Of a DNA stretch of 64,000 nt, positions 17,941 to 26,166 are shown one piece after another. Under the pieces are notes generated by a model, which was not told the DNA's origin, did no database searches, and saw only the letters and a program-made list of their open reading frames with translations. The position numbers were made by a program, and so were the translations under genes. Source of the DNA: Escherichia marmotae (lineage in GTDB: Bacteria; Pseudomonadota; Gammaproteobacteria; Enterobacterales; Enterobacteriaceae); NCBI RefSeq assembly GCF_002900365.1, contig NZ_CP025979.1, positions 3,472,001 through 3,536,000 of the forward strand, given 5' to 3'. Every line of letters starts with the position of its first letter. Position 1 is the first letter of the stretch.

Positions 17941-18250
17941 TGCCTCTCTCCCGGTAAGGTTTTCTGTTTACAGGATAAGAGTGCACGGTAACGGCCTGCC
18001 ATGTGACAAATCTGTCAAAAGCTGGACAAATGTAATGTAACCGTCAATTTGCGACGCGTCTCACAAGACGCGCCACTCCGGCATGATTCCGAGATAACGC
18101 AAGTTATGAGGCGGATCGCATTTTTGTACTGACATTACAAAAGTCCAGTAAATGGCCTTTTTATCCACTGTTTGCTCCGCTTGCGATTGCCTATTGTTTC
18201 TCCCATCAAAAAAATATGGACATGGGCTTTTGCAAGCCCAGGAGCAGCTT
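17941..18250. promoter_or_regulatory. Divergent ptsA / frwC control region with a dyad
   Basis: A 310-bp gap between divergent operons. 18055-18072 is a perfect 7-bp inverted repeat (CGCGTCT/AGACGCG) around CACA. Just upstream, gacaaatctgtca and ggacaaatg repeat a gacaaat word (18005-18030). These are candidate sites for YijO or another regulator. No promoter can be fixed with confidence. Confidence 0.4.
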
Positions 18251-19330
18251 ATGAATGAGTTGGTGCAGATACTGAAAAACACTCGTCAGCATTTAATGAC
18301 GGGCGTTTCACACATGATTCCCTTCGTAGTATCGGGCGGTATTTTGCTGGCGGTTTCCGTCATGCTGTACGGCAAAGGTGCGGTGCCAGATGCCGTAGCC
18401 GATCCGAATCTGAAAAAACTGTTTGATATCGGCGTCGCGGGCTTAACGCTGATGGTGCCTTTCCTTGCTGCTTACATCGGTTATTCCATTGCGGAACGTT
18501 CCGCGCTGGCTCCGTGCGCTATTGGTGCCTGGGTCGGTAACAGTTTTGGTGCAGGCTTCTTTGGCGCGCTGATCGCCGGGATTATCGGCGGCATCGTGGT
18601 GCATTACCTGAAGAAAATCCCGGTGCATAAAGTTCTGCGTTCTGTCATGCCAATCTTCATTATTCCGATCGTCGGCACCTTAATTACCGCTGGCGTCATG
18701 ATGTGGGGGCTGGGCGAGCCTGTGGGCGCATTGACTAACACTCTGACCCAGTGGCTTCAGGGAATGCAGCAGGGCAGCATTATCATGCTGGCGGTCATTA
18801 TGGGGCTGATGCTGGCGTTCGATATGGGCGGTCCGGTTAACAAAGTGGCGTATGCATTCATGCTGATTTGTGTCGCCCAGGGTGTTTATACCGTGGTGGC
18901 GATCGCGGCAGTAGGGATCTGTGTTCCGCCGCTGGGGATGGGGCTGGCGACGCTGATTGGTCGCAAAAACTTCTCCGCAGAAGAACGTGAAACCGGTAAA
19001 GCGGCGTTGGTGATGGGCTGTGTTGGTGTCACTGAAGGGGCGATTCCTTTCGCCGCCGCCGATCCGTTGCGTGTGATCCCTTCCATCATGGTGGGCACTG
19101 TTTGTGGCACGGTCACCGCGGCATTGGTTGGTGCGCAGTGCTATGCAGGCTGGGGTGGTCTGATTGTGCTGCCGGTAGTTGAAGGCAAGTTGGGTTACAT
19201 CGCGGCAGTGGCTGTTGGGGCTGTAGCGACGGCTATCTGCGTTAACGTGCTGAAAAGTCTGGCGCGTAAAAATGGGTCTTCAACTGATGAGAAGGAAGAC
19301 GACCTGGATCTGGATTTTGAAATTAATTAA
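18251..19330 (+). CDS. frwC: Fructose-like PTS permease EIIC component FrwC
   Basis: 359 residues, a polytopic fructose-family EIIC that forms the membrane channel and translocates its substrate during phosphorylation. The start MNELVQILKNTRQHLMTGVS is the K-12 start. The frame is open 33 codons upstream but has no good ribosome site there, whereas AGGAGC precedes the ATG at 18251. Typical features are HMIPFVVSGGILLA, MLAFDMGGPVNKVAY and GVTEGAIPFAAADP. The acidic tail (EKEDDLDLDFEIN) is cytoplasmic. frwB follows 14 bp later. The substrate is unknown; linkage with ptsA, fsaB and pflD suggests a ketose or polyol. Confidence 0.96.
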   Translation: MNELVQILKNTRQHLMTGVSHMIPFVVSGGILLAVSVMLYGKGAVPDAVADPNLKKLFDIGVAGLTLMVPFLAAYIGYSIAERSALAPCAIGAWVGNSFGAGFFGALIAGIIGGIVVHYLKKIPVHKVLRSVMPIFIIPIVGTLITAGVMMWGLGEPVGALTNTLTQWLQGMQQGSIIMLAVIMGLMLAFDMGGPVNKVAYAFMLICVAQGVYTVVAIAAVGICVPPLGMGLATLIGRKNFSAEERETGKAALVMGCVGVTEGAIPFAAADPLRVIPSIMVGTVCGTVTAALVGAQCYAGWGGLIVLPVVEGKLGYIAAVAVGAVATAICVNVLKSLARKNGSSTDEKEDDLDLDFEIN

Positions 19331-19344
19331 TTGAGGAACGAGCC

Positions 19345-19665
19345 ATGGCGAAAATTATTGCAGTAACCGCATGTCCTTCAGGTGTTGCCCATACCTATAT
19401 GGCGGCAGAGGCGCTGGAAAGTGCCGCGAAAGCAAAAGGCTGGGAAGTGAAAGTAGAAACCCAGGGGTCGATTGGTCTGGAAAACGAACTGACTGCGGAA
19501 GACGTGGCGAGCGCCGATATGGTGATTCTGACCAAAGATATCGGCATCAAGTTTGAAGAGCGTTTTGCTGGCAAGACCATCGTGCGTGTCAACATCAGCG
19601 ACGCAGTAAAACGCGCTGACGCCATTATGAGCAAAATTGAAGCTCACCTGGCGCAAACCGCTTAA
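19345..19665 (+). CDS. frwB: Fructose-like PTS EIIB component FrwB
   Basis: 106 residues, a fructose-family EIIB. The phosphocysteine is C10 in AVTACPSGVAHTYMAAEAL, and TKDIGIKFEERFAGK is the second family block. It accepts phosphate from an EIIA (probably the PtsA C-terminus) and passes it to the sugar in FrwC. It lies 14 bp after frwC. A GC hairpin and 50 bp separate it from pflD. A second EIIB-like gene, frwD, lies at the operon end. Confidence 0.96.
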   Translation: MAKIIAVTACPSGVAHTYMAAEALESAAKAKGWEVKVETQGSIGLENELTAEDVASADMVILTKDIGIKFEERFAGKTIVRVNISDAVKRADAIMSKIEAHLAQTA

Positions 19666-19675
19666 GTTCTTATCC

Positions 19676-19692
19676 CGCCCGCAAGGGCGGGT
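19676..19692 (+). terminator. Hairpin between frwB and pflD
   Basis: CCCGCCC and GGGCGGG pair around GCAA... (cccgcccgcaagggcggg), without a following T-run. It may be a processing or stabilising stem between operon segments rather than a full terminator. Confidence 0.5.
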
Positions 19693-19715
19693 TCGCTTTC
19701 CCACAGGAGTTCCTC

Positions 19716-22013
19716 ATGACGAATCGTATCTCTCGCCTTAAAACTGCACTGTTTGCCAATACCCGTGAAATCTCGTTGGAGCGGGCGCTGCTTTATACCG
19801 CCAGCCATCGGCAAACCGAAGGCGAACCGGTGATATTGCGCCGGGCGAAAGCGACAGCGTATATCCTTGAACATGTTGAAATTTCGATTCGTGATGAAGA
19901 ACTGATTGCCGGTAACCGCACCGTAAAACCGCGCGCCGGGATTATGTCGCCGGAAATGGATCCTTACTGGTTGCTGAAAGAGCTGGATCAATTCCCGACA
20001 CGCCCGCAGGATCGCTTCGCCATTAGTGAAGAAGATAAACGTATCTATCGCGAAGAGTTGTTCCCGTACTGGGAAAAACGCTCGATGAAAGATTTCATCA
20101 ATGGGCAGATGACGGACGAAGTTAAAGCGGCGACCAGTACGCAGATTTTCAGCATCAACCAGACGGATAAAGGCCAGGGGCACATCATTATTGATTACCC
20201 ACGCCTGCTGAATCACGGGCTGGGTGAGCTGGTGGCGCAGATGCAGCAACATTGCCAGCAACAGCCGGATAATCACTTTTATCAGGCTGCGCTGTTATTG
20301 CTGGAAGCCTCGCAGAAACATATTTTGCGTTACGCCGAACTGGCAGAAACGATGGCAGCAAGCTGCGTTAATGCCCAACGTCGGGAAGAATTGCTGACTA
20401 TTGCGGAGATCTCCCGTCATAACGCCGAACATAAGCCGCAGACGTTCTGGCAGGCGTGCCAGTTGTTCTGGTACATGAACATCATTCTGCAATATGAATC
20501 TAACGCCAGTTCGCTGTCGTTAGGGCGCTTCGATCAGTATATGTTGTCGTTCTATCAGGCCTCGCTGACCCAGGGTGAAGATCCGGCGTTCCTGAAAGAA
20601 CTGCTCGAGTCCCTGTGGGTGAAATGTAATGACATTGTGCTGTTACGTTCCACCAGCAGCGCGCGCTATTTCGCAGGTTTCCCGACCGGCTATACCGCAC
20701 TGCTCGGTGGTTTAACGGAAAACGGACGTAGCGCGGTGAATGTGCTTTCGTTTCTCTGTCTCGACGCCTATCAAAGCGTACAGTTGCCGCAGCCAAATCT
20801 CGGTGTGCGCACTAACGCCTTGATTGACACGCCGTTCCTGATGAAAACCGCAGAAACCATTCGTCTTGGTACTGGTATTCCGCAAATCTTCAACGATGAA
20901 GTGGTGGTGCCCGCGTTCCTCAACCGTGGTGTTTCGCTGGAAGATGCGCGCGACTATTCAGTGGTCGGTTGCGTGGAATTATCCATTCCGGGCAGAACCT
21001 ACGGTCTGCACGATATCGCGATGTTTAACCTGCTGAAAGTGATGGAAATCTGCCTGCATGAGAATGAAGGTAATTCCGCATTGAGTTATGACGGTTTGCT
21101 GGAACAAATTCGCGCGAAGATCAGCCACTACATCACTCTGATGGTTGAAGGCAGCAATATTTGCGATATCGGCCATCGTGACTGGGCACCAGTGCCGCTG
21201 CTCTCTTCGTTTATCAGCGATTGTCTGGAAAAAGGCCGCGATATTACCGACGGCGGCGCGCGTTATAACTTTTCCGGCGTGCAGGGGATTGGTATCGCTA
21301 ACCTGAGTGATTCACTCCATGCGTTGAAAGGGATGGTTTTTGATCAACAACGTTTAAGTTTTGACGAATTGTTGTCGGTATTAAAAGCAAACTTCGAAAC
21401 GCCAGAAGGCGAAAAAATCCGTGCTCGTTTAATTAACCGCTTTGAGAAGTACGGCAACGATATCGACGAGGTGGATAACATTAGCGCCGAATTGCTGCGC
21501 CATTACTGCAAAGAAGTGGAAAAATACCAGAACCCGCGCGGCGGCTACTTCACGCCGGGGTCGTATACCGTTTCTGCTCACGTCCCGTTGGGGTCGGTGG
21601 TTGGCGCGACGCCAGACGGCCGCTTCGCCGGAGAACAACTGGCTGATGGTGGTTTGTCACCAATGTTGGGTCAGGACGGACAAGGGCCAACGGCGGTGCT
21701 GAAGTCAGTAAGTAAACTTGATAACACGTTGCTTTCTAACGGTACGTTGCTGAATGTGAAATTCACTCCGGCTACCCTGGAAGGTGAAGCGGGATTACGC
21801 AAACTGGCTGACTTCTTACGTGCATTTACTCAGCTTAAGTTGCAGCACGTTCAATTTAACGTAGTGAATGCCGACACGTTACGTGAAGCCCAATTGCGCC
21901 CGCAGGACTATGCGGGGCTGGTGGTACGCGTTGCCGGATACAGCGCCTTCTTTGTCGAACTCTCGAAGGAAATTCAGGATGACATTATCCGCCGTACAGC
22001 GCATCAGTTGTAA
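19716..22013 (+). CDS. pflD: PflD, glycyl-radical enzyme of unknown substrate (putative formate acetyltransferase 2)
   Basis: 765 residues of the glycyl-radical family. The radical glycine is G741 in RVAGYSAFFVEL. The active-site thiyl segment is DYSVVGCVELSIPG, with a single Cys followed by Val-Glu. True pyruvate formate-lyase has two adjacent cysteines. The Cys-X-Glu pattern is that of the dehydratase/C-X-lyase branch (glycerol, propanediol, choline), so the formate acetyltransferase name is probably misleading. The activase gene pflC overlaps its end by 35 bp. Setting in a PTS operon suggests a sugar- or polyol-derived substrate under anaerobic conditions. The function is not established. 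Confidence 0.94.
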   Translation: MTNRISRLKTALFANTREISLERALLYTASHRQTEGEPVILRRAKATAYILEHVEISIRDEELIAGNRTVKPRAGIMSPEMDPYWLLKELDQFPTRPQDRFAISEEDKRIYREELFPYWEKRSMKDFINGQMTDEVKAATSTQIFSINQTDKGQGHIIIDYPRLLNHGLGELVAQMQQHCQQQPDNHFYQAALLLLEASQKHILRYAELAETMAASCVNAQRREELLTIAEISRHNAEHKPQTFWQACQLFWYMNIILQYESNASSLSLGRFDQYMLSFYQASLTQGEDPAFLKELLESLWVKCNDIVLLRSTSSARYFAGFPTGYTALLGGLTENGRSAVNVLSFLCLDAYQSVQLPQPNLGVRTNALIDTPFLMKTAETIRLGTGIPQIFNDEVVVPAFLNRGVSLEDARDYSVVGCVELSIPGRTYGLHDIAMFNLLKVMEICLHENEGNSALSYDGLLEQIRAKISHYITLMVEGSNICDIGHRDWAPVPLLSSFISDCLEKGRDITDGGARYNFSGVQGIGIANLSDSLHALKGMVFDQQRLSFDELLSVLKANFETPEGEKIRARLINRFEKYGNDIDEVDNISAELLRHYCKEVEKYQNPRGGYFTPGSYTVSAHVPLGSVVGATPDGRFAGEQLADGGLSPMLGQDGQGPTAVLKSVSKLDNTLLSNGTLLNVKFTPATLEGEAGLRKLADFLRAFTQLKLQHVQFNVVNADTLREAQLRPQDYAGLVVRVAGYSAFFVELSKEIQDDIIRRTAHQL

Positions 22014-22857
22014 CGTTGTGGAAACGCGCCGCGAGGATGTGGCGCGTATTTTTAACATTCAGCGTTATTCGCTGAATGACGGTGAGGGTATTCGTACGGT
22101 GGTCTTTTTTAAAGGCTGCCCACATCTGTGCCCGTGGTGTGCTAATCCGGAGTCGATCTCCGGCAAAATCCAGACGGTGCGTAGAGAGGCGAAATGTCTG
22201 CATTGCGCGAAATGTTTACGTGATGCAGATGAATGTCCTTCCGGCGCATTTGAGCGGATTGGTCGTGATATCAGCCTCGACGCTCTGGAACGGGAAGTGA
22301 TGAAGGATGACATTTTCTTTCGCACGTCTGGCGGTGGTGTCACGCTTTCTGGCGGTGAAGTGTTGGTGCAAGCGGAGTTTGCTACCCGTTTTTTGCAACG
22401 ACTGCGGCTGTGGGGCGTGTCATGTGCCATCGAAACTGCCGGAGACGCGCCAGCAAGCAGGTTGCTACCGCTGGCGAAATTGTGCGATGAAGTGTTGTTC
22501 GATTTAAAAATTATGGACCCGACAAGAGCGCGGGACGTGGTGAAAATGAATCTGCCGCGCATGCTGGAGAATCTGCGTTTGCTGGTGAGTGAAGGTATCA
22601 ATGTGATCCCTCGTTTGCCGCTGATCCCCGGCTATACGCTCAGCAGAGAGAATATGCAGCAGGCGCTGGATGTGTTGATTCCTTTGAATATCAGGCAGAT
22701 CCACCTGTTGCCGTTTCATCAGTACGGTGAACCGAAATACCGTCTGTTGGGGCGCGAATGGTCGATGAAAGATATACCGGCACCGTCGTCAGCCGATGTG
22801 GCATTGATGCGTGAAATGGCTAAACAGGCTGGTTTTCAGGTTACGGTTGGGGGGTAG
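21979..22857 (+). CDS. pflC: PflC, radical-SAM glycyl-radical enzyme activase
   Basis: 292 residues. It carries the radical-SAM CX3CX2C cluster as C47, C51 and C54 in FKGCPHLCPWCANPES. An inserted ferredoxin-like segment with CLHCAKCLRDADEC is typical of activases for the dehydratase-type glycyl-radical enzymes. It should install the radical on G741 of PflD, using a 4Fe-4S cluster and S-adenosylmethionine. The ATG at 21979 gives the K-12 start MTLSAVQRIS and overlaps pflD by 35 bp, implying translational coupling. frwD begins 1 bp after its stop. Confidence 0.95.
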   Translation: MTLSAVQRISCNVVETRREDVARIFNIQRYSLNDGEGIRTVVFFKGCPHLCPWCANPESISGKIQTVRREAKCLHCAKCLRDADECPSGAFERIGRDISLDALEREVMKDDIFFRTSGGGVTLSGGEVLVQAEFATRFLQRLRLWGVSCAIETAGDAPASRLLPLAKLCDEVLFDLKIMDPTRARDVVKMNLPRMLENLRLLVSEGINVIPRLPLIPGYTLSRENMQQALDVLIPLNIRQIHLLPFHQYGEPKYRLLGREWSMKDIPAPSSADVALMREMAKQAGFQVTVGG

Positions 22858-22858
22858 G

Positions 22859-23200
22859 ATGGCATATCTGGTTGCAGTTACCGCCTGCGTTAGCGGTGTG
22901 GCACATACCTATATGGCGGCAGAACGGCTGGAAAAGTTGTGTCAGCAGGAAAAGTGGAGCGTCAGCATTGAAACTCAGGGGGCGCTGGGGACGGAGAACC
23001 GCTTATCGGACGAGAATATCCGTCGCGCGGATGTTGTGTTGTTGATTACAGATATCGAGCTTTCTGGTGCCGAGCGTTTTGAACATTGTCGCTATGTACA
23101 ATGCGGTATCTACGCTTTTCTACGCGAACCTCATCGGGTGATGAGTGCTGTTCGTAAGGTGCTTTCTGCGCCGCAGCAAACGCACCTTATTCTGGAGTAG
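22859..23200 (+). CDS. frwD: Fructose-like PTS EIIB component FrwD
   Basis: 113 residues, a second fructose-type EIIB with phosphocysteine C10 in AVTACVSGVAHTYMAAERL, a paralogue of FrwB. It starts 1 bp after the pflC stop. Its 3' end overlaps the convergent yijO by 14 bp. Two EIIB proteins for one EIIC is unusual; whether FrwD serves FrwC or has a regulatory role cannot be told. Confidence 0.94.
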   Translation: MAYLVAVTACVSGVAHTYMAAERLEKLCQQEKWSVSIETQGALGTENRLSDENIRRADVVLLITDIELSGAERFEHCRYVQCGIYAFLREPHRVMSAVRKVLSAPQQTHLILE

Positions 23201-24038
23201 TTGGTTTTTCTGTCAGTTGGCTGTGGTACTGCCGACGATATTCCGACGGCGAGCGTTCGGTATTTTTACGAAACAGACGGCAGAAGTAGTTGCTGTCGAC
23301 AAAACCGCAGGCGTGAGCCACTTCTTTTACCTTCAGATCATAGCCTTTCAGTAGCGTCTTAGCATGTTCCAGTCGCGTGTGATTCAGGTATTCGTTAAAG
23401 CCAATAGCCCCCGTTTTTTGAAACAGGTGCGATAGGTAGTTTGGTGAAATGTAGAACGCCTGCGCGACAGATTCGCGGGTCAGCGCGGTGGCATAACGTT
23501 CGTCGATGTAATCGCGAATGGCTTCGAAAAGTGCCTGGCTGCGAGAGGCTGTCTGAATTTGGCTGCCGAGCAAATCGCGGCAGTGGCTAAGCAAACTGGT
23601 GACAATAAGCCTGGCTGTTTGTTGCTCCTGCGGCTGCATTTGCATTTCATTGAGCGTTTGTAGCAGGAACGAGCCAATACGTGGGCCACGTCGGGCGACG
23701 TGTTGCTTTGCCAGATTTTGATATTGTTTGCCATCCCACTGTACGACGCTGAAGCCGAGTTGCTGTTTGCCAAACAGAACGCTAAATGTCGTGGCGGGTG
23801 TTTCCCATTGTGGGAAATTCCACCCGCCAGCGGGAACGTACAGTACATCGCCGGAAACTAACGTTGCACCTGTACCGGTATCAACAAACTCGCCTTCCAG
23901 CACAATTTCCAGCCGTGGAAAATCGACCTTATACGCGAGATCGGGGGCCGGGCCGTTGCTGCTCGCGAAGTAAACCTGGCGGAGTAACAGCGGGCCGTTG
24001 ATTAGGCGGGAGAGCAGATAGTTGACGTCGTGATACAT
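23187..24038 (-). CDS. yijO: YijO, AraC-family transcriptional regulator
   Basis: 283 residues. The N-terminal cupin-like sensing region has LEIVLEGEFVDTG and GDVLYVPAGGWNFPQW. The C-terminal AraC DNA-binding domain has two helix-turn-helices, the second ending in the family signature ACGFVDSNYFCRLFRKNTERSPSEYR. It converges on frwD with a 14-bp overlap. It is the obvious candidate regulator of the frw/pfl and ptsA operons from location, with no direct evidence. Its ligand is unknown. Confidence 0.93.
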   Translation of the reverse strand: MYHDVNYLLSRLINGPLLLRQVYFASSNGPAPDLAYKVDFPRLEIVLEGEFVDTGTGATLVSGDVLYVPAGGWNFPQWETPATTFSVLFGKQQLGFSVVQWDGKQYQNLAKQHVARRGPRIGSFLLQTLNEMQMQPQEQQTARLIVTSLLSHCRDLLGSQIQTASRSQALFEAIRDYIDERYATALTRESVAQAFYISPNYLSHLFQKTGAIGFNEYLNHTRLEHAKTLLKGYDLKVKEVAHACGFVDSNYFCRLFRKNTERSPSEYRRQYHSQLTEKPTTPE

Positions 24039-24150
24039 GTTATTCCCTCAGGTATGTAGACGGGAAAACAGTAACTGGCATTATGAAAAAAGGCCACCTG
24101 AAAAGTGTGGCCTGATGGGAGTGAGATGTAAACATTGCGGCAGTTGTATT

Positions 24151-24232
<82 letters not shown>

Positions 24233-24252
24233 AAATAGCACCTGGTAGATAA

Positions 24253-25986
24253 TTACTGATTACCCACCTGATCGCCATACGGCAGAGTGTCGTAATCGAT
24301 CAGCGCATTTTTCTTATACGGGTTACCAATCCAGCGGGTGGTTTCTTTGAATTGCGGGTTCACCACCGAACGGGTTGGATCGTAACCGTCGTAAGATAAG
24401 CCCGCCAAATCCGACCAGGTGTGGATCAGTTCAGCCAGGCTGTATTTACGATCGACATCCTGCGAGAAATCACGCGGATGAGTCGCCTGCCATTTTTCCG
24501 ACGTCCACAGCAGGAACGGAATGGTGTACATGTGGCGCGTCGGGTTGTCTTCATTACGCCCCTGAGTTTTATGCGGTGGTGTGTCATAAACCTCTTCACC
24601 GTGGTCAGAGAAGTAAACCAGGAAACCATTCGTATCAGCAGCTTTAAAGTCTTTAATCAGGCTGGCAACTACGTGATCGTTGTACAAGTTGGCGTTGTCG
24701 TAATCGTTATACGATTCCAACTCTTCTGCGCTTAATCCCGGCGGCACGTGATCGGTATTGCCATCAAACTTGCCCTGATCTTCCGGGTAACGATATTTGT
24801 ATTTGATGTGCGTACCCAGCAGATGAACGATGATCAGTTTCTTCGGCGCGGGGTCCTTCAGCACTTCCTGGAACGGCTTCAGCACGTTGGTGTCGTATTC
24901 ACGCGCACTCTGTGTGCGTTGCTGGTTCATGTAGTACTGTTTATCGGTCTGGCGCGAAAATACCGTCAGCATGGTGTTGCGGGCGGTCATCGTTTGCTGG
25001 TTGGTGATCCAGAACGTTTTATAACCCGCCTGTTTCATCATGTTCATCAGCGACGGCTGCGTCAGGTACAGATCCGGATTCTTTTCGTTGGCGAAAGTCA
25101 GCGCCTGTTGCAGGATTTCAATGGTGTACGGACGCGATGTGACCACATTATTGAACACGGTCAGGTTTGGGTCGGTTTTATGCAGCGCATCCAGTTCAGG
25201 CGTGGTTTCACGCGGATAACCGTACAGGCTCATGCGTCCACGCTGGGTTGATTCGCCAATCACCAGTACTAAGGTGCGCGGTTCGTTGCCCGATTCGTCT
25301 TTGAAATTAGCCAGCGGCGGTAATGCGTTATTTTCATTCAGTAGTTTCGTCAGTGAGTTAAGTTGCTGGCGATACTGATAATAACCTGTCAGGAATTGCC
25401 ACGGCGCGGCGGGTTCCATGCGCGATGCCAGATTATCCAACGTTTTCTCAAACGGTTTGTTTTTGATAAACGTGTTCATGGCGATCGGGTGCAGAATCAA
25501 ACCATAAAGCAGGGCAAAAGAGACAACATAACGCCACGGCTTCGGAATATAGACCGGGCGCAGGCGTGTCCATAGCAGAACTGCCACTGCTGTATAGGCC
25601 AGCGCGATAAGCACAATCTTCAGGCTGAAATACTGGCTTAAATACTCGCTGGCTTCGTTGGTGTTGGTTTCAAACATCACAAACAGAACGCTCTGCGAGA
25701 ACTCCTGACCGTATATGACGTAGTAACACAGCGCCGCCAGAGAGGCCGCCCACAGCATCACGCCGATTATCGCGGCGATAATTTTAATCCGCTTCGGAAA
25801 GAGGAATACCGGGATCAACCACAGCGAACTAAACAACAGCGAGTCGCGCATGCCGTTAGTACCGCTGTAGCCGCTGACGTAAATAATGACCTGTAGTAGG
25901 GTAGAGAAAAACCAAAAGTAGAGCAGTGCCCAACCCAGGGCTTTCCAGCTAAAAAGGGGTTTAGCCTGGACTTCTGTGGAATGCAT
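24253..25986 (-). CDS. eptC: Lipopolysaccharide-core phosphoethanolamine transferase EptC (CptA/YijP)
   Basis: 577 residues. About five N-terminal transmembrane helices (residues 15-165) anchor a periplasmic sulfatase-fold domain. That domain has the nucleophile motif LVIGESTQRGRMSLYGY (about 241-257) and metal-binding YFSDHGEEVYD with nearby histidines. It transfers phosphoethanolamine to the LPS core heptose in the E. coli family. The 180-bp gap to ppc contains a ppc terminator, so it is a separate unit with its own promoter. No defect is seen. Confidence 0.95.
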   Translation of the reverse strand: MHSTEVQAKPLFSWKALGWALLYFWFFSTLLQVIIYVSGYSGTNGMRDSLLFSSLWLIPVFLFPKRIKIIAAIIGVMLWAASLAALCYYVIYGQEFSQSVLFVMFETNTNEASEYLSQYFSLKIVLIALAYTAVAVLLWTRLRPVYIPKPWRYVVSFALLYGLILHPIAMNTFIKNKPFEKTLDNLASRMEPAAPWQFLTGYYQYRQQLNSLTKLLNENNALPPLANFKDESGNEPRTLVLVIGESTQRGRMSLYGYPRETTPELDALHKTDPNLTVFNNVVTSRPYTIEILQQALTFANEKNPDLYLTQPSLMNMMKQAGYKTFWITNQQTMTARNTMLTVFSRQTDKQYYMNQQRTQSAREYDTNVLKPFQEVLKDPAPKKLIIVHLLGTHIKYKYRYPEDQGKFDGNTDHVPPGLSAEELESYNDYDNANLYNDHVVASLIKDFKAADTNGFLVYFSDHGEEVYDTPPHKTQGRNEDNPTRHMYTIPFLLWTSEKWQATHPRDFSQDVDRKYSLAELIHTWSDLAGLSYDGYDPTRSVVNPQFKETTRWIGNPYKKNALIDYDTLPYGDQVGNQ

Positions 25987-26126
25987 AGTAAGAACCTGTC
26001 TCGAAAAAATAGCGCCGAATGTATCGGCAAAACCTTAAGGATATCTGAAGGGATATCCAGAATTTGAATAAAATGCAGACAGAAATATATTGAAAACGAG
26101 GGAGTTAGAACAGAAGTATTTCAGAA

Positions 26127-26155
26127 AACCCTCGCACTATTGCACGAGGGTTGAT
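26127..26155 (-). terminator. ppc terminator
   Basis: AACCCTCG (26127-26134) pairs with CGAGGGTT (26145-26152). On the minus strand the hairpin is followed by TTTTCTG, a short T-run. It lies 13-40 bp past the ppc stop. Confidence 0.85.
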
Positions 26156-26166
26156 AGAGGGAGAGA

